Positions 8,909 to 18,473 of a DNA stretch of 64,000 nt are shown one piece after another. A program made the position numbers and the translations under genes. The stretch lies in NCBI GenBank assembly GCA_022340805.1, contig JAJDNF010000036.1, positions 1-64,000 of the forward strand, given 5' to 3'. Source of the stretch: Chromatiaceae bacterium. Lineage in GTDB: Bacteria > Pseudomonadota > Gammaproteobacteria > Chromatiales > Chromatiaceae. The stretch's first letter is position 1. Every line of letters begins with the position of its first letter. The notes beneath the pieces are model-generated. The model made no database searches. It saw only the letters and a list, made by a program, of their open reading frames with translations, and was not told where the DNA came from.

Positions 8909-9649
8909 TCACCCCTGCGCCAACTCGTCCGCCAGGCGCTGTCCTTCGGCCAGGTCCAGCGTGCCCTCGTAGATCGCACGGCCGGTGATTGCGCCGATGA
9001 TGTTGTCGCTGTCCGCCTCGCACAGCGCACGAATATCGTCGATGCTGGTGATGCCACCCGAGGCGATCACCGGGATGCGGATCGCGTTCGCGAGCTTCGC
9101 GGTCGCTTCGATATTGACGCCCTGCATCATGCCGTCGCGGCTGATGTCGGTGTACACGATCGCATCCACCCCGTCGTGCTCGAAATGCTGCGCCATGTCG
9201 ATCACGTCGTGACGCGACAATTTCGACCAGCCCTCGACCGCCACCTTGCCGTCCCGCGCGTCGAGCCCGACGATGATGTGGCCGGGAAACTGCAGGCAGA
9301 TCTCGGACACGAAGTGCGGCTCGCGGACCGCCTTGGTACCAAGGATGCACCATCGTACGCCGGCATCCAGGTAGGCCTCGATCGTCTCTGCGTCACGGAT
9401 GCCGCCGCCAACCTGGATCGGCAGGTCCGGAAAGGCCTCGGCGATACGTCGTACCGGCTCCGCATTCAGCGGCCGCCCGGCGAACGCCCCGTTCAGGTCG
9501 ACCATGTGCAGCCGGCGCGCACCGGCGTCTACCCAGCGCTGCGCGACCTGCAATGGATCGTCCGAGAACACAGTGTGGTCCTCCATGACGCCTTGGCGCA
9601 GGCGCACGCACTTGCCGTCTTTGAGGTCGATAGCTGGTATCAGGATCAT
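8909..9649 (-). CDS. hisA: Phosphoribosylformimino-AICAR phosphate isomerase
   Basis: A 246-residue barrel, the fourth step of histidine synthesis (ProFAR to PRFAR). Markers are [20 protein letters not shown] with the catalytic Asp, IQVGGGIRD, and [13 protein letters not shown]-like [11 protein letters not shown] with the second Asp. The ATG at 9649 gives the conserved N-terminus; the 26 codons upstream in frame are not family-like. It sits between hisH and hisF. Confidence 0.97.
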   Translation of the reverse strand: MILIPAIDLKDGKCVRLRQGVMEDHTVFSDDPLQVAQRWVDAGARRLHMVDLNGAFAGRPLNAEPVRRIAEAFPDLPIQVGGGIRDAETIEAYLDAGVRWCILGTKAVREPHFVSEICLQFPGHIIVGLDARDGKVAVEGWSKLSRHDVIDMAQHFEHDGVDAIVYTDISRDGMMQGVNIEATAKLANAIRIPVIASGGITSIDDIRALCEADSDNIIGAITGRAIYEGTLDLAEGQRLADELAQG

Positions 9650-9735
9650 GGTATGGTGCTCTAAACGATGAATCGGCCGCGGTTGCGCGCCGGATCGTAC
9701 CCCACCCTCGAGAGGGCCGGACCGCATGGAGTCTC

Positions 9736-10377
9736 TCAGATACTCCAGTTCACGAAGTTACTCAACAACTGCAAGCCGACGTCCGCGCTCTTTTCAGGAT
9801 GGAACTGCGTGGCGAAAAGGTTATCGCGGGCAATCGCGGCGGTAAACCGCACGCCGTAGTCGGTGGTCGCCGCGATCAGCGAGACATCCTCCGGCACCAC
9901 CCTGTAACTGTGCACGAAATAAAATCGGCTTCGATCCGGAATGTCCGCCCACAACGGGTGCGACAACTGCTGCTGAACCTGACTCCAGCCCATGTGCGGG
10001 ATCTTTAGCGGCAGGCCATTGTCACCCATCGCCAAGCCATCGAATCGCCTGACCTCGCCGGCGAACAAGCCGAGCAGCGCAGTGCCATCATTTTCCTCTG
10101 AGCGCTGCATCAACACCTGCAATCCCATGCAGATGCCGAGAAACGGCTTCGTCCTGGCCGCACGCAGCACCGCCTGGTTGAGGTGGTGCTCGCCGATTGC
10201 GGCCATGCAGTCACGCGCCGCACCCTGCCCCGGAAAGACCACCCGGTCGGCCGCAGCGATATAGCTGGGATCATCGGTGACGCGCACCTCGGCGTCGCCG
10301 GCGACATGCTCCACCGCCTTCGACACCGAGCGTAGATTACCCATGCCGTAGTCGATGACGGCAATCTTCTGTGCCAC
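9736..10377 (-). CDS. hisH: Imidazole glycerol phosphate synthase, glutaminase subunit HisH
   Basis: A 213-residue class I glutamine amidotransferase feeding ammonia to HisF. The nucleophile Cys is in FLGICMGLQ, and the His and Glu of the triad are in ATQFHPEKS near the C-terminus. The N-terminus [14 protein letters not shown] is typical. It uses a GTG start, 11 bases after hisB. Confidence 0.97.
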   Translation of the reverse strand: MAQKIAVIDYGMGNLRSVSKAVEHVAGDAEVRVTDDPSYIAAADRVVFPGQGAARDCMAAIGEHHLNQAVLRAARTKPFLGICMGLQVLMQRSEENDGTALLGLFAGEVRRFDGLAMGDNGLPLKIPHMGWSQVQQQLSHPLWADIPDRSRFYFVHSYRVVPEDVSLIAATTDYGVRFTAAIARDNLFATQFHPEKSADVGLQLLSNFVNWSI

Positions 10378-10388
10378 GCGTGCGTCCT

Positions 10389-10979
10389 CTACAGACTGCC
10401 CTTGGTGGACGGAATGACGTCGCCAAGGCGGGCATCGGGCTCGATCGCCATGCGCAGCGCGCGGCCGAAGGCCTTGAAGATGGTCTCCGCCTGATGGTGC
10501 GCATTGGTCCCGCGCAGGTTGTCGACGTGCAGGGTGACACCCGCATGGTTGACGAAGCCCTGGAAGAACTCGTGGAACAGATCAACGTCAAAGCCGCCAA
10601 TCATGCCGCGTGTGAACTCGACCCCGTACACCAGCCCGGGACGACCCGACAGGTCGAGCACGACCCGCGAGAGTGCCTCGTCGAGCGGCACGTAGGCATG
10701 GCCATAGCGCCGCAGTCCCTTCTTGTCGCCGACCGCCTTGGCCAGGGCCTGGCCCATCGTGATGCCCAGATCCTCGACCGTGTGATGCGCATCGATATGC
10801 AGGTCACCCTTGGCGAGGATCTCCAGGTCGACCAGGCCATGCCGGGCAACCTGGTCGAGCATGTGCTCGAGGAACGGCACACCGGTGTCGAGCCGCGCGA
10901 TGCCGGTGCCATCGAGATCGATCGACACAGCGATCTGCGTCTCTAAGGTGTTGCGTTCAATGCTGGCGCTGCGGGCCAC
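10389..10979 (-). CDS. hisB: Imidazoleglycerol-phosphate dehydratase
   Basis: A 196-residue monofunctional HisB (no phosphatase domain as in E. coli). Metal-binding His clusters are present: [24 protein letters not shown] and HVDNLRG plus NAHHQAET. It uses a GTG start followed by the family's ERNTLETQI. It heads the compact hisB-hisH-hisA-hisF-hisE run, 133 bases after dtd. Confidence 0.97.
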   Translation of the reverse strand: MARSASIERNTLETQIAVSIDLDGTGIARLDTGVPFLEHMLDQVARHGLVDLEILAKGDLHIDAHHTVEDLGITMGQALAKAVGDKKGLRRYGHAYVPLDEALSRVVLDLSGRPGLVYGVEFTRGMIGGFDVDLFHEFFQGFVNHAGVTLHVDNLRGTNAHHQAETIFKAFGRALRMAIEPDARLGDVIPSTKGSL

Positions 10980-11112
10980 CGATAGCTCCGAGATTTGGCG
11001 GGTGATCTAGAGTGTGATTCTACGCGAATTCGCCGAACTGCGGGCAATCTCCACGGCTCAGGCGGGCAGCGGGCCCCGGCTCGGTCGCGCGGCGCGGATT
11101 TGCCAGGATTGG

Positions 11113-11550
11113 CTAAGACGCCAACCAGAAGGTCACGGGCCCGTCGTTGACCAGGCTGACCTGCATATCGGCACCGAATCGGCCGCTGCTCACCACGCCC
11201 GCGCGTCGCCGCGCCTGGTCGAGCATGTAACCGAACAAACGTGCACCCTGGTCCGGCGATGCCGCGGCCGAAAAGCTCGGTCGGCGACCCTTGTGCGTAT
11301 CCGCCGCCAGGGTGAACTGCGGCACCAGCAACAGTCCGCCACCGGTGTCCAGCAGGCTGAGGTTCATCTTGCCCGCAGCGTCCGGGAACACCCGGTAGGT
11401 CAGCAGCCGCTCGAGCAGGCGGTCGGCGTGTGCCTCATCGTCGTCTTTCTGCACACCGACCAGCACCAGCAGGCCCCGGCCGACACGGCCGATCGACTCC
11501 CCCTCGACCGTGACCTCGGCGCGCGATACCCGTTGCAGCAGTCCAATCAT
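11113..11550 (-). CDS. dtd: D-aminoacyl-tRNA deacylase
   Basis: A 145-residue DTD, full family length, which removes D-amino acids (and Gly from tRNA-Ala) by proofreading. Key motifs are the N-terminal [17 protein letters not shown], the [10 protein letters not shown] segment (SQxT-like), and the C-terminal [11 protein letters not shown] with the Gly-Pro pair. The ATG at 11550 fits the family start. It is upstream of hisB in the same direction and divergent from the DUF1631 gene. Confidence 0.95.
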   Translation of the reverse strand: MIGLLQRVSRAEVTVEGESIGRVGRGLLVLVGVQKDDDEAHADRLLERLLTYRVFPDAAGKMNLSLLDTGGGLLLVPQFTLAADTHKGRRPSFSAAASPDQGARLFGYMLDQARRRAGVVSSGRFGADMQVSLVNDGPVTFWLAS

Positions 11551-11687
11551 CGGCGTCCCCATCTGCCGTTGTCGGCCAGTGGATTTTCCCATCCCGCTCA
11601 AGGAAATGCACTTGCGCACCGATGAACAGGGTAATATCTCGACTCTTTACGTGACGGGCATGTCGCCCGGCGACGGACTGCGGATTG

Positions 11688-13946
11688 ATGCAAGCGAACA
11701 CAAAAAAAATCCTCGCCGATTGGCAGGATGAAGTCACCCAGCAGCTGGTCCTGGGCTTCCGCCACCTGTTCGAATCCTCGAGCCAGGTGCTGCTCGAATT
11801 CGCCGATGCGGCCGAGAACAACCGTCTCCAGCGCCTGTTCTTCGACGCACAGCGCGAGTTCTACCTGAAGGAAGAGACCATCGTCGGTGAGTTCGAGCAC
11901 AACCTGCGCAACAGCCTGATGTCGTTTGCCAGCGGTCCGTCGAATACCAACAGGCTGGGCGCCGACACGCTGAGTCTCGTCGAGGTCGAGGACTATGAGC
12001 GCTCACTGGCCCTCGAGACCATCGCCACGCGCACCGTCGACAGGCAACTCGGCGAACTGCACGGTCTCGCGCAGCGACTCTCTGCGCTACTCGGCGGCCG
12101 CCCCATTCCGATCGATCAGGTGCCGGCCAACCCGCTGCAGATCATTCGCATATTCGACCCCGTCAGCCGCAAGCTGGAGGTCGAAAAAGAGGTCCGGCTG
12201 GTTTTTTACACCCTGTTCGACCGATACGTGATGAGTCACCTGGGCGAACTTTATGCCTCGTTCAACCGTCGCCTGATCGACCTTGGCATCCTGCCCAACA
12301 TCAAGTTCGAATATCAGCGCTTCGGCGTGGACTCAGGAGGCACTGCACCACCGGCGGGCCGCGCGCCCGGCCCCGCTGCAGCAAGCGCGCCGCCCGCCGG
12401 TGAGGACACAGTCGCCGCGGAGGGCTATGCGGACGAATCCGGTGCGCTTCCGCGCCTGCGCCCGACAACACCGAGCTCAGCGGAGACCCTGTCGGCGATC
12501 AGTTCGCTGCTGATGGCCAAGCGCCAGCATCAACGCCCGGCTCAGTCCCTGCACACCTCGGTGCCGATCACGCCGAGCGCCGCCAACGTGGGGGAGGCAA
12601 TCGCCGATATCCGCGTGCTGCAGGAGGCCCCGCATCCCATACCAATACCGACTGGACCGGTCAGCGCCAAGGTGGTTGCGATCGACGCATCGCTGCTGCT
12701 GAAGGTCAAGAACGCGCTCGAGAAGCAGCGCCAGGTCATCAAGAGCCTGGTGGGCAAGGACAAACTCGATCGCCACGAAGAAGATGTCATCGACATCGTC
12801 GGTATGCTCTTCGAGGCGATGCTGAACGAAAAGCTGTTGCCCAACTCGGTCAAGACACTGCTGAGCCATCTGCACACCCGCTACCTGAAGATCGCGGTGC
12901 AGAGCCAGGACTTTCTCGAGAACACCAACCACCCGGCGCGCAGGCTGTTCGAGCGCATGCTCGATGCCGGTATCCGCTGGGTCCGCGAAGACAATCTGCG
13001 CGCCGGCATCTACCCACAGCTACAGGAAACCGTCACCCGGATACTGCGCCAGGAGTCCCTCGACGACAGCTTTTTCGTCGGCCTGATCGAGGACCTCGAC
13101 AAGGCGGAAAAGAAGCTCGAACAACAGTCCAATGCCGCCGAGGAACGCACGCTCGAGGCCGAGCGCGGACGTGCGCGCCTCGAGCAGGCCAAGGCGATCG
13201 TCAAACAGACCATCGACGATATTGGCGGAGATATCGAAGTGGCTCCGGCAGTCGTCACCTTTCTGACCACGACCTACGCCGACTACCTAACGCTGCTGCT
13301 GCTGCGCAGCGACCTCGACATCGAGTCGACCACCTGGAGCAATGCCTACAGTGTCGGCGAGGCACTGGTTGCAGCCGCCGTCTACGCGGCCAAGGGTCAA
13401 CCGCTCGGCAAGCCGATGCGCGACGACCTGACCAAGCGTCTGGAGACTACCGTGGGCAGCCTGATCCCGCACCACGAACAGAACATCCGCCGCGTCATTG
13501 ACGCGCTGGACCAGGCTCCAGAAAAGCCCGCCACAGCCACTGGCGAACCGGCAAGACCTGCGAAGCAGACAGTGCCGCCCACGCCGGTGCCAGCCCCGGC
13601 CAAGACCCGCGAAAGTCCGAAGGAGGAAGCGCAGGCGCCGGTCACAGAAGATGACCAGCATGTCGCCGAAAAACTGATGCGCGAAGCCGGCAACTGGTTC
13701 GTGATGCAGGCTGAGGAAGGCAAAAAGGGCGAACAGGCCGTGAAACTGCTTTGGGTTAACCCGCATACACGCAACATGCTGTTCGTCGATCAGCACGGCG
13801 CAAAGGTGGCACTGATGCCGGCCACCACGGTGGCGCGCAAGATTCGGGAAGGCAAGGTCCGACCCATGCAGCAGGAGACCTCGAGCTTCGTGGCCAGGTC
13901 GCTGCGCCGCATACGACGCGCGCTCGAAGATTCCGTCAATGTCTGA
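11688..13946 (+). CDS. DUF1631 family protein
   Basis: A 752-residue cytoplasmic protein of the DUF1631 family, sometimes mislabelled thymidine phosphorylase. It is mostly helical (LGFRHLFESSSQVLLEFADA at the N-terminus, FFDAQREFYLKEETIVGEFE next), with a disordered Pro/Ala linker (about 222-300), a coiled coil (about 460-515, rich in Glu/Lys/Arg), another Pro/Lys linker (about 620-660) and a C-terminal domain of about 90 residues (WFVMQAEEGKKGEQAVKLLW) like those in other DUF1631 proteins. I prefer the ATG at 11688 over the TTG directly before it. A PilZ gene follows by 18 bases, which suggests cyclic-di-GMP signalling. Biochemical role unknown. Confidence 0.85.
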   Translation: MQANTKKILADWQDEVTQQLVLGFRHLFESSSQVLLEFADAAENNRLQRLFFDAQREFYLKEETIVGEFEHNLRNSLMSFASGPSNTNRLGADTLSLVEVEDYERSLALETIATRTVDRQLGELHGLAQRLSALLGGRPIPIDQVPANPLQIIRIFDPVSRKLEVEKEVRLVFYTLFDRYVMSHLGELYASFNRRLIDLGILPNIKFEYQRFGVDSGGTAPPAGRAPGPAAASAPPAGEDTVAAEGYADESGALPRLRPTTPSSAETLSAISSLLMAKRQHQRPAQSLHTSVPITPSAANVGEAIADIRVLQEAPHPIPIPTGPVSAKVVAIDASLLLKVKNALEKQRQVIKSLVGKDKLDRHEEDVIDIVGMLFEAMLNEKLLPNSVKTLLSHLHTRYLKIAVQSQDFLENTNHPARRLFERMLDAGIRWVREDNLRAGIYPQLQETVTRILRQESLDDSFFVGLIEDLDKAEKKLEQQSNAAEERTLEAERGRARLEQAKAIVKQTIDDIGGDIEVAPAVVTFLTTTYADYLTLLLLRSDLDIESTTWSNAYSVGEALVAAAVYAAKGQPLGKPMRDDLTKRLETTVGSLIPHHEQNIRRVIDALDQAPEKPATATGEPARPAKQTVPPTPVPAPAKTRESPKEEAQAPVTEDDQHVAEKLMREAGNWFVMQAEEGKKGEQAVKLLWVNPHTRNMLFVDQHGAKVALMPATTVARKIREGKVRPMQQETSSFVARSLRRIRRALEDSVNV

Positions 13947-13964
13947 TCTCGACAAGGGGTAATT

Positions 13965-14309
13965 GTGGACGACCGCCGCAAGAGCAACCGAATAGACGCG
14001 CACGATGTGGGTTTGCGCGTCCGCAACGGCATCGACAAGGAGCCGCTCGGAGTCATCGGCAACCTGTCGCTGGGTGGGATGATGCTGATTACCACGCAGC
14101 AGTTGTTTACCGATGGAATTCTGCAGCTGCGCATCGACCCCCCGGCCGGATACGAGAGTGGGCCGATTTCGTTGGGCGTCAAGGTCCTCTGGTGCATCCC
14201 CGCAAACAGCCCGGACGAATACTGGGCGGGGCTCGAGACCATCGACATCAACCCCGCCGACCAGGAGGCCTTGTCGCTGTTGCTCGATTACCTGGCCGAA
14301 ACCAGCTAA
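13965..14309 (+). CDS. PilZ domain protein (cyclic-di-GMP receptor)
   Basis: A 114-residue single-domain PilZ protein. Both ligand motifs are present: the Arg motif at the N-terminus (DRRKSNRIDA) and N-L-S-L-G-G at about 29-34, fitting D/N-x-S-x-x-G. Hydrophobic strands follow (LGVKVLWCIP, EYWAGLETID). It uses a GTG start with AAGGGG just upstream. It is probably co-transcribed with the DUF1631 gene, and the GGDEF-EAL gene lies about 600 bases downstream. The output partner is unknown. Confidence 0.92.
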   Translation: MDDRRKSNRIDAHDVGLRVRNGIDKEPLGVIGNLSLGGMMLITTQQLFTDGILQLRIDPPAGYESGPISLGVKVLWCIPANSPDEYWAGLETIDINPADQEALSLLLDYLAETS

Positions 14310-14920
14310 GCCGACCTGCTGGAGTCGGCGCTACAACGCCACCGTGTAGCAGCCGCCCGGTCCTGCAGCTTGCGCAGGGTGCGTCAGGCGCGCGCCTTAG
14401 CACACAGGATAACAGCGGTTACCCCGCGATTCGCGCAATGCATTGCACCCAAGATTTCGCCCTCACTTCTGGTGCGTTTCATGGCATGCAGCTCACCGCC
14501 GAACAGGTCTGCCCGGATCAGCGAGATGGCGCGCCATCAGCAGTACCTGGAATCCCGTTGAGACCTAAATAAAGCCCTCGTGGTGCCGCAATCAGTGAGG
14601 GGACTAGCAGTTCCTGACGGCTGCACCGGCAGACCTACCCGCACAACGAATCGCCTCCGCGGCGGAGGCACGACCGGTTGGCTGAGACAGGTGGCAGATG
14701 GTTGACGAAAACAACAATACAAACGGATACACCCCAGATGTCGAAGCCGACACGCCACGGAACGCCTGCCCCACCACTTTCGGCAGACACGGCCCAGAGC
14801 AGTGCCAGGCTGCCACCTTCATCGACGGCCGCGCCATTGCAAGGCCGCAGCGTGCACTTGGCGAGTGCGGCGAGTGCGGCGAGTGCAGCGAATGATGGAT
14901 CGCGCTAGGGGAAACGCCTG
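14310..14920. other. Long intergenic region between PilZ and GGDEF-EAL genes
   Basis: About 610 bases with no secure gene. It holds a hairpin at 14653-14669 (GCCTCCG-CGG-CGGAGGC) and a 9-bp repeat GGCGAGTGC at about 14859-14890. Two overlapping small frames are open on the + strand: 14698-14895 (65 codons, ending in a GECGECGECSE-type repeat) and 14678-14908. Neither has a convincing ribosome site or known family. The promoter of the GGDEF-EAL gene should lie here. Confidence 0.5.
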
Positions 14921-17602
14921 ATGCCTCCGGCAAAGTCCGACAAGGGTTCGCGCCGCGCGATGGGGGCACGCATGCGCCGCCTGGTGCTGGCGACCACCCA
15001 ACGCCCGGCGGTGGTCCACGACAGGCTGCCGGAAAGCACCGCCACGGCGGGACTCTCCGACCAAGCGGCCGCGACCCAGGCCGAGAAATCACCCGCGGGG
15101 CTGGACGCCAGCGCGATCGCGCAACTGCGCAGACTCGGGAGCAAGCGCGGTCAGGATGTGCTGGCCCGGTTGGCACGACTGTTTCTCGACAATGCCGCAC
15201 AGCTGACGGCCGCACTTCGCGAAGCGGCCAGCCGACAAGATATCCAGGCGGTCGCGCAGTCGGCACACGTGCTGAAATCGGCCAGCGCCAACCTGGGCGC
15301 GTTGGTTCTTTCCCGACACTGCGCCGCGATCGAGCGGGCCGCACGTGCCGGACAGATCGAGCAGTTCGACACCCTGCTGCGCGAATTCGAGCCCGTCGCC
15401 AGTGCCGCAACACACTCGGTCGAATGCTTGTTGACGACTGAGGTCAGGCAGCCAGACACAGCGCGACCCGCCGTGCGGCCGGCAGTTCGCAGGAAACACA
15501 TCCTGATCGTCGATGACGACGCGGCCTTCCGGCTCGCGACCCGTGAGGTGCTCGAATCCGAAGGCTTCGATACCAACGAGGCCGCCAGCGGCGACCAGGC
15601 CCTGGCGATCATCGGCGATCAGCAGCCCGACCTGATCCTGCTGGATGCACTGATGCGTGGCATGGACGGTTTCGAGACCTGCCGCCGCATCCGCCGGCAC
15701 CAACGCGGCCAGACACTGCCGCTCATCATGGTGACCGGGCTGGACGACGTCTCTTCCGTGGAGCAGGCATTCCATGCCGGAGCGACCGGCTTTGCCACCA
15801 AACCGGCCAGCTACCCGGTGCTGATACAGCAGATGCATTTCATGCTGCGCGCCAGCGAGACCGAGTCGTCGCTGCGCGAACACAAGGCCGTGCTGCAGGC
15901 GGCGCAGCGGGTTGCACGACTTGGCTACTGGCGCTGGGACCAGGCCACCGGTCTGTTCGAACTGTCGGAAAACCTGCGCGAGATGTGCGGCATCCCGCAA
16001 CAGGACTTCCCCGGCACGCCAGAGGCCTTCCTGCGCATGATCCATGGCGACGACCGCGCGCGTGTCGACGCGCACCTTCGGGCGGCAGTGAGCGATCGGC
16101 AACTGCAGGCGTTCGACTACCGAATCCAAGGGCAGCGCGAGCAGCCTCTGGTGGTACAGCAGGATCTCGAACACATACCCACCGCAAACGGCTTCAGCCT
16201 GCTCGGGACTGTGCAGGACGTTACCGAGCAGCGCAGGGACGAAGAACGCATCCGCAGAATGGCCTATTTCGACGCGTTGACGGGGTTGGCCAGCCGCAGT
16301 CACCTGATGCAGCACGTCGAGGACACGATCAAGATCGCACGCCGACGCGAGGAACACTTCACGATACTGTTCCTCGACCTCGACGGCTTCAAGGACGTCA
16401 ATGACAGCCTGGGACACGACGTCGGTGACCTGATGCTGGTCAGGATCGCCCGGCGTCTGCAAAGGGTGATCCGCGACGTGGATTTCGTGGCCCGGCTCGG
16501 CGGTGATGAATTCTGCATCCTGCTCGACGACAACGGTGACGAACTCGACGCGGCCGAGGTCGCCACGCGCTGCCTGGAGATCGTCAACCAGCCCATCGAC
16601 CTGGCCAGACAACGCTGGCGACCACAGGTCAGTATCGGCCTGGCACGCTTCCCCGAGGATGGAGACACCGCCGGCCTGCTGCTCAAGGCCGCGGACAGCG
16701 CCATGTATGCCGCCAAACAGAATGGCAAGCACCGCTATGCCTTCTACCGGCCGCAAATGACCGAGGAGGCCGAGCGCCGCCTGCGCAACGAGCAGCTGTT
16801 GCGCGAGGCGTTGGAGAAGGGCGAGTTCGAGATCCACTACCAGCCGCAGATCGATCTGCACAGCGGGCAGATCGTCGCGGTCGAGGCACTGACACGCTGG
16901 CGTCATCCGCAACTTGGCCTGGTCATGCCGGGTGACTTCATTCCGACTCTCGAACGCATCGGCCTGATTCGCGATCTGGGCAACTGGGTGATGAGGACGG
17001 CTTGCCATCAGGCGATGGCCTGGATGGCCGAAGGGATTCCCGAGATGCGCATTGCGGTAAACATATCGCCACTGCACTTTCACGACCCCGGACTGCTCGA
17101 GGCGGTACAAAGCGCGCTTGCCGCGGCGGCGCTCCCCGCGCATCTGTTCGAGATCGAGATCACCGAGAGCTCGGTGCAGTCGGGCAGCAGCGCGCTGCAG
17201 GTCCTGCGGCAGTTGCGGGCACTCGGCATACGCATATCGATCGACGATTTCGGCACCGGCTATTCATCGCTGGGTTCGCTGAAGCACCTGCCGATCAACA
17301 GCCTGAAGATCGACCGGGTGTTCGTCGCCGACATGCTCGACAACGACCAGGATGCAGTGATGCTCGGCACCATCGTCGCGATGTCGCACGCGCTCGGCTA
17401 CGCGGTGGTCGCCGAAGGGGTCGAGCAACGCGAGCAGGCCGCGGTGCTGGCCGCCCTCAACTGCGATCACGCGCAGGGATACCTCTTTTCGCGCCCGCTG
17501 GCGGCCGAGCAGATCCCCGCCCTGATCGCCCGCGGAAGTTTCATGCCTAGCGAGTTACCGGTGCCGTCGAGGCCCACGGCCGCTGGAGGCAGGGATGCCT
17601 GA
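14921..17602 (+). CDS. Hybrid HPt-REC-PAS-GGDEF-EAL cyclic-di-GMP enzyme
   Basis: An 893-residue cytoplasmic signalling protein. In order: an HPt domain (about 62-150, His 116 in SAHVLKSASANLGA), a receiver domain (about 192-308, Asp 242 in LILLDALMRGMDG), a PAS domain (about 325-435), GGDEF (about 440-605, intact GGDEF at 527-531 with an RxxD inhibitory-site match at 518-521), and EAL (about 620-870, EAL at 655-657 and DDFGTGYSSL). Both catalytic signatures are intact, so it could make and break cyclic-di-GMP. A phosphotransfer domain ahead of its own receiver is an unusual order. Start: AGGGGA lies just before the ATG. It overlaps the HDOD gene by 8 bases. Confidence 0.93.
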   Translation: MPPAKSDKGSRRAMGARMRRLVLATTQRPAVVHDRLPESTATAGLSDQAAATQAEKSPAGLDASAIAQLRRLGSKRGQDVLARLARLFLDNAAQLTAALREAASRQDIQAVAQSAHVLKSASANLGALVLSRHCAAIERAARAGQIEQFDTLLREFEPVASAATHSVECLLTTEVRQPDTARPAVRPAVRRKHILIVDDDAAFRLATREVLESEGFDTNEAASGDQALAIIGDQQPDLILLDALMRGMDGFETCRRIRRHQRGQTLPLIMVTGLDDVSSVEQAFHAGATGFATKPASYPVLIQQMHFMLRASETESSLREHKAVLQAAQRVARLGYWRWDQATGLFELSENLREMCGIPQQDFPGTPEAFLRMIHGDDRARVDAHLRAAVSDRQLQAFDYRIQGQREQPLVVQQDLEHIPTANGFSLLGTVQDVTEQRRDEERIRRMAYFDALTGLASRSHLMQHVEDTIKIARRREEHFTILFLDLDGFKDVNDSLGHDVGDLMLVRIARRLQRVIRDVDFVARLGGDEFCILLDDNGDELDAAEVATRCLEIVNQPIDLARQRWRPQVSIGLARFPEDGDTAGLLLKAADSAMYAAKQNGKHRYAFYRPQMTEEAERRLRNEQLLREALEKGEFEIHYQPQIDLHSGQIVAVEALTRWRHPQLGLVMPGDFIPTLERIGLIRDLGNWVMRTACHQAMAWMAEGIPEMRIAVNISPLHFHDPGLLEAVQSALAAAALPAHLFEIEITESSVQSGSSALQVLRQLRALGIRISIDDFGTGYSSLGSLKHLPINSLKIDRVFVADMLDNDQDAVMLGTIVAMSHALGYAVVAEGVEQREQAAVLAALNCDHAQGYLFSRPLAAEQIPALIARGSFMPSELPVPSRPTAAGGRDA

Positions 17603-18473
17603 ACCGTCGCGTGCCAGCGGCGCGCCACCGTCGCGGCGGCCGCTCGGCATGGACCGGGTGCCGGTCCTGCCTCCAGGGGCACCCTTTCTGCTCGAGGCCC
17701 TGCACGACGACGACCTCAGCTTCACCGCGATCGCGCGCGCGATCGAGCGGGTGCCCAGCGTCGCGGCTAGACTGCTGGCGCTGGCCAATTCTGCCTGGTC
17801 GTCGCCTGCCAGCCCGGTCACGTCGATCGAGGTGGCCTGTGCCCGGCTTGGGCTGCGCGTCGTGCGCACCGCCAGCATTGCGCTCGCGGTATCCCAGCCA
17901 TTCAATCCGGCGCGCTGCCCGGCCTTCATTGCCGCGACCTTCTGGACAACGGCGCTGCTCAACGCGGAGGCCGCGAGCTGGCTCGCGCAACAGTTCCTGC
18001 CGCCCGCACAATCCACGGTGCGGACCGCCGGACTCTTGGCCAATCTGGGCCTGGTCTGGCTGGCCGAGGCCCTGCCTGCAGAGACGGCGCTCGCGCTGGG
18101 CACGGCGGACCGCATCGCCCCGGGCAGCACCGACCTTCGCCTGGCCGAGCGCTGCGGCCTCGGTTACGTCGAGGCAGGCACGCTGCTGGCCGAGGCCTGG
18201 CGCCTGCCGGAAAACCTACGTGATGCGATCGCGCGGCAGTTGCACAGCGATGCGCAGCTCACGCCGCTGTGCCAGCTGGTCAGCGCCGCAATCCACATCG
18301 TGCGGATTCTGCGCCACCGCCAGCCATGGGAGACCGCCGACGAGCGACTGATACGCCTGGGCCTGGATGCGGCGCTGCAGGAGGCCGCCCGCCAGCACAT
18401 GGTGGCGATACATACCAGGACCACGGCGCTGGCCGAGACGCTGTTCGGCCGCGGTGCTGGATGCAGCCGGTGA
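17595..18473 (+). CDS. HDOD domain protein
   Basis: A 292-residue protein with an HDOD fold (about 28-225): LSFTAIARAIERVPSVAARL, LLALANSAW, and IEVACARLGLRVVRTASIAL. HDOD is a non-catalytic relative of HD phosphohydrolases, and the metal-binding His-Asp pair is replaced (LLANLGLVWLAEAL). Such proteins are signalling adaptors. It starts inside the end of the GGDEF-EAL gene, so the two are translationally coupled and probably act together. Confidence 0.85.
   Translation: MPEPSRASGAPPSRRPLGMDRVPVLPPGAPFLLEALHDDDLSFTAIARAIERVPSVAARLLALANSAWSSPASPVTSIEVACARLGLRVVRTASIALAVSQPFNPARCPAFIAATFWTTALLNAEAASWLAQQFLPPAQSTVRTAGLLANLGLVWLAEALPAETALALGTADRIAPGSTDLRLAERCGLGYVEAGTLLAEAWRLPENLRDAIARQLHSDAQLTPLCQLVSAAIHIVRILRHRQPWETADERLIRLGLDAALQEAARQHMVAIHTRTTALAETLFGRGAGCSR

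Noticed and set aside
14853-14892. Short tandem repeats as a possible CRISPR array
   Set aside because: The units are 9 bp with no spacers; they are simple slippage repeats.
15089-17143. Very long open frame on the minus strand opposite the GGDEF-EAL gene
   Set aside because: It mirrors the codon bias of the real gene and its product has no domain pattern.
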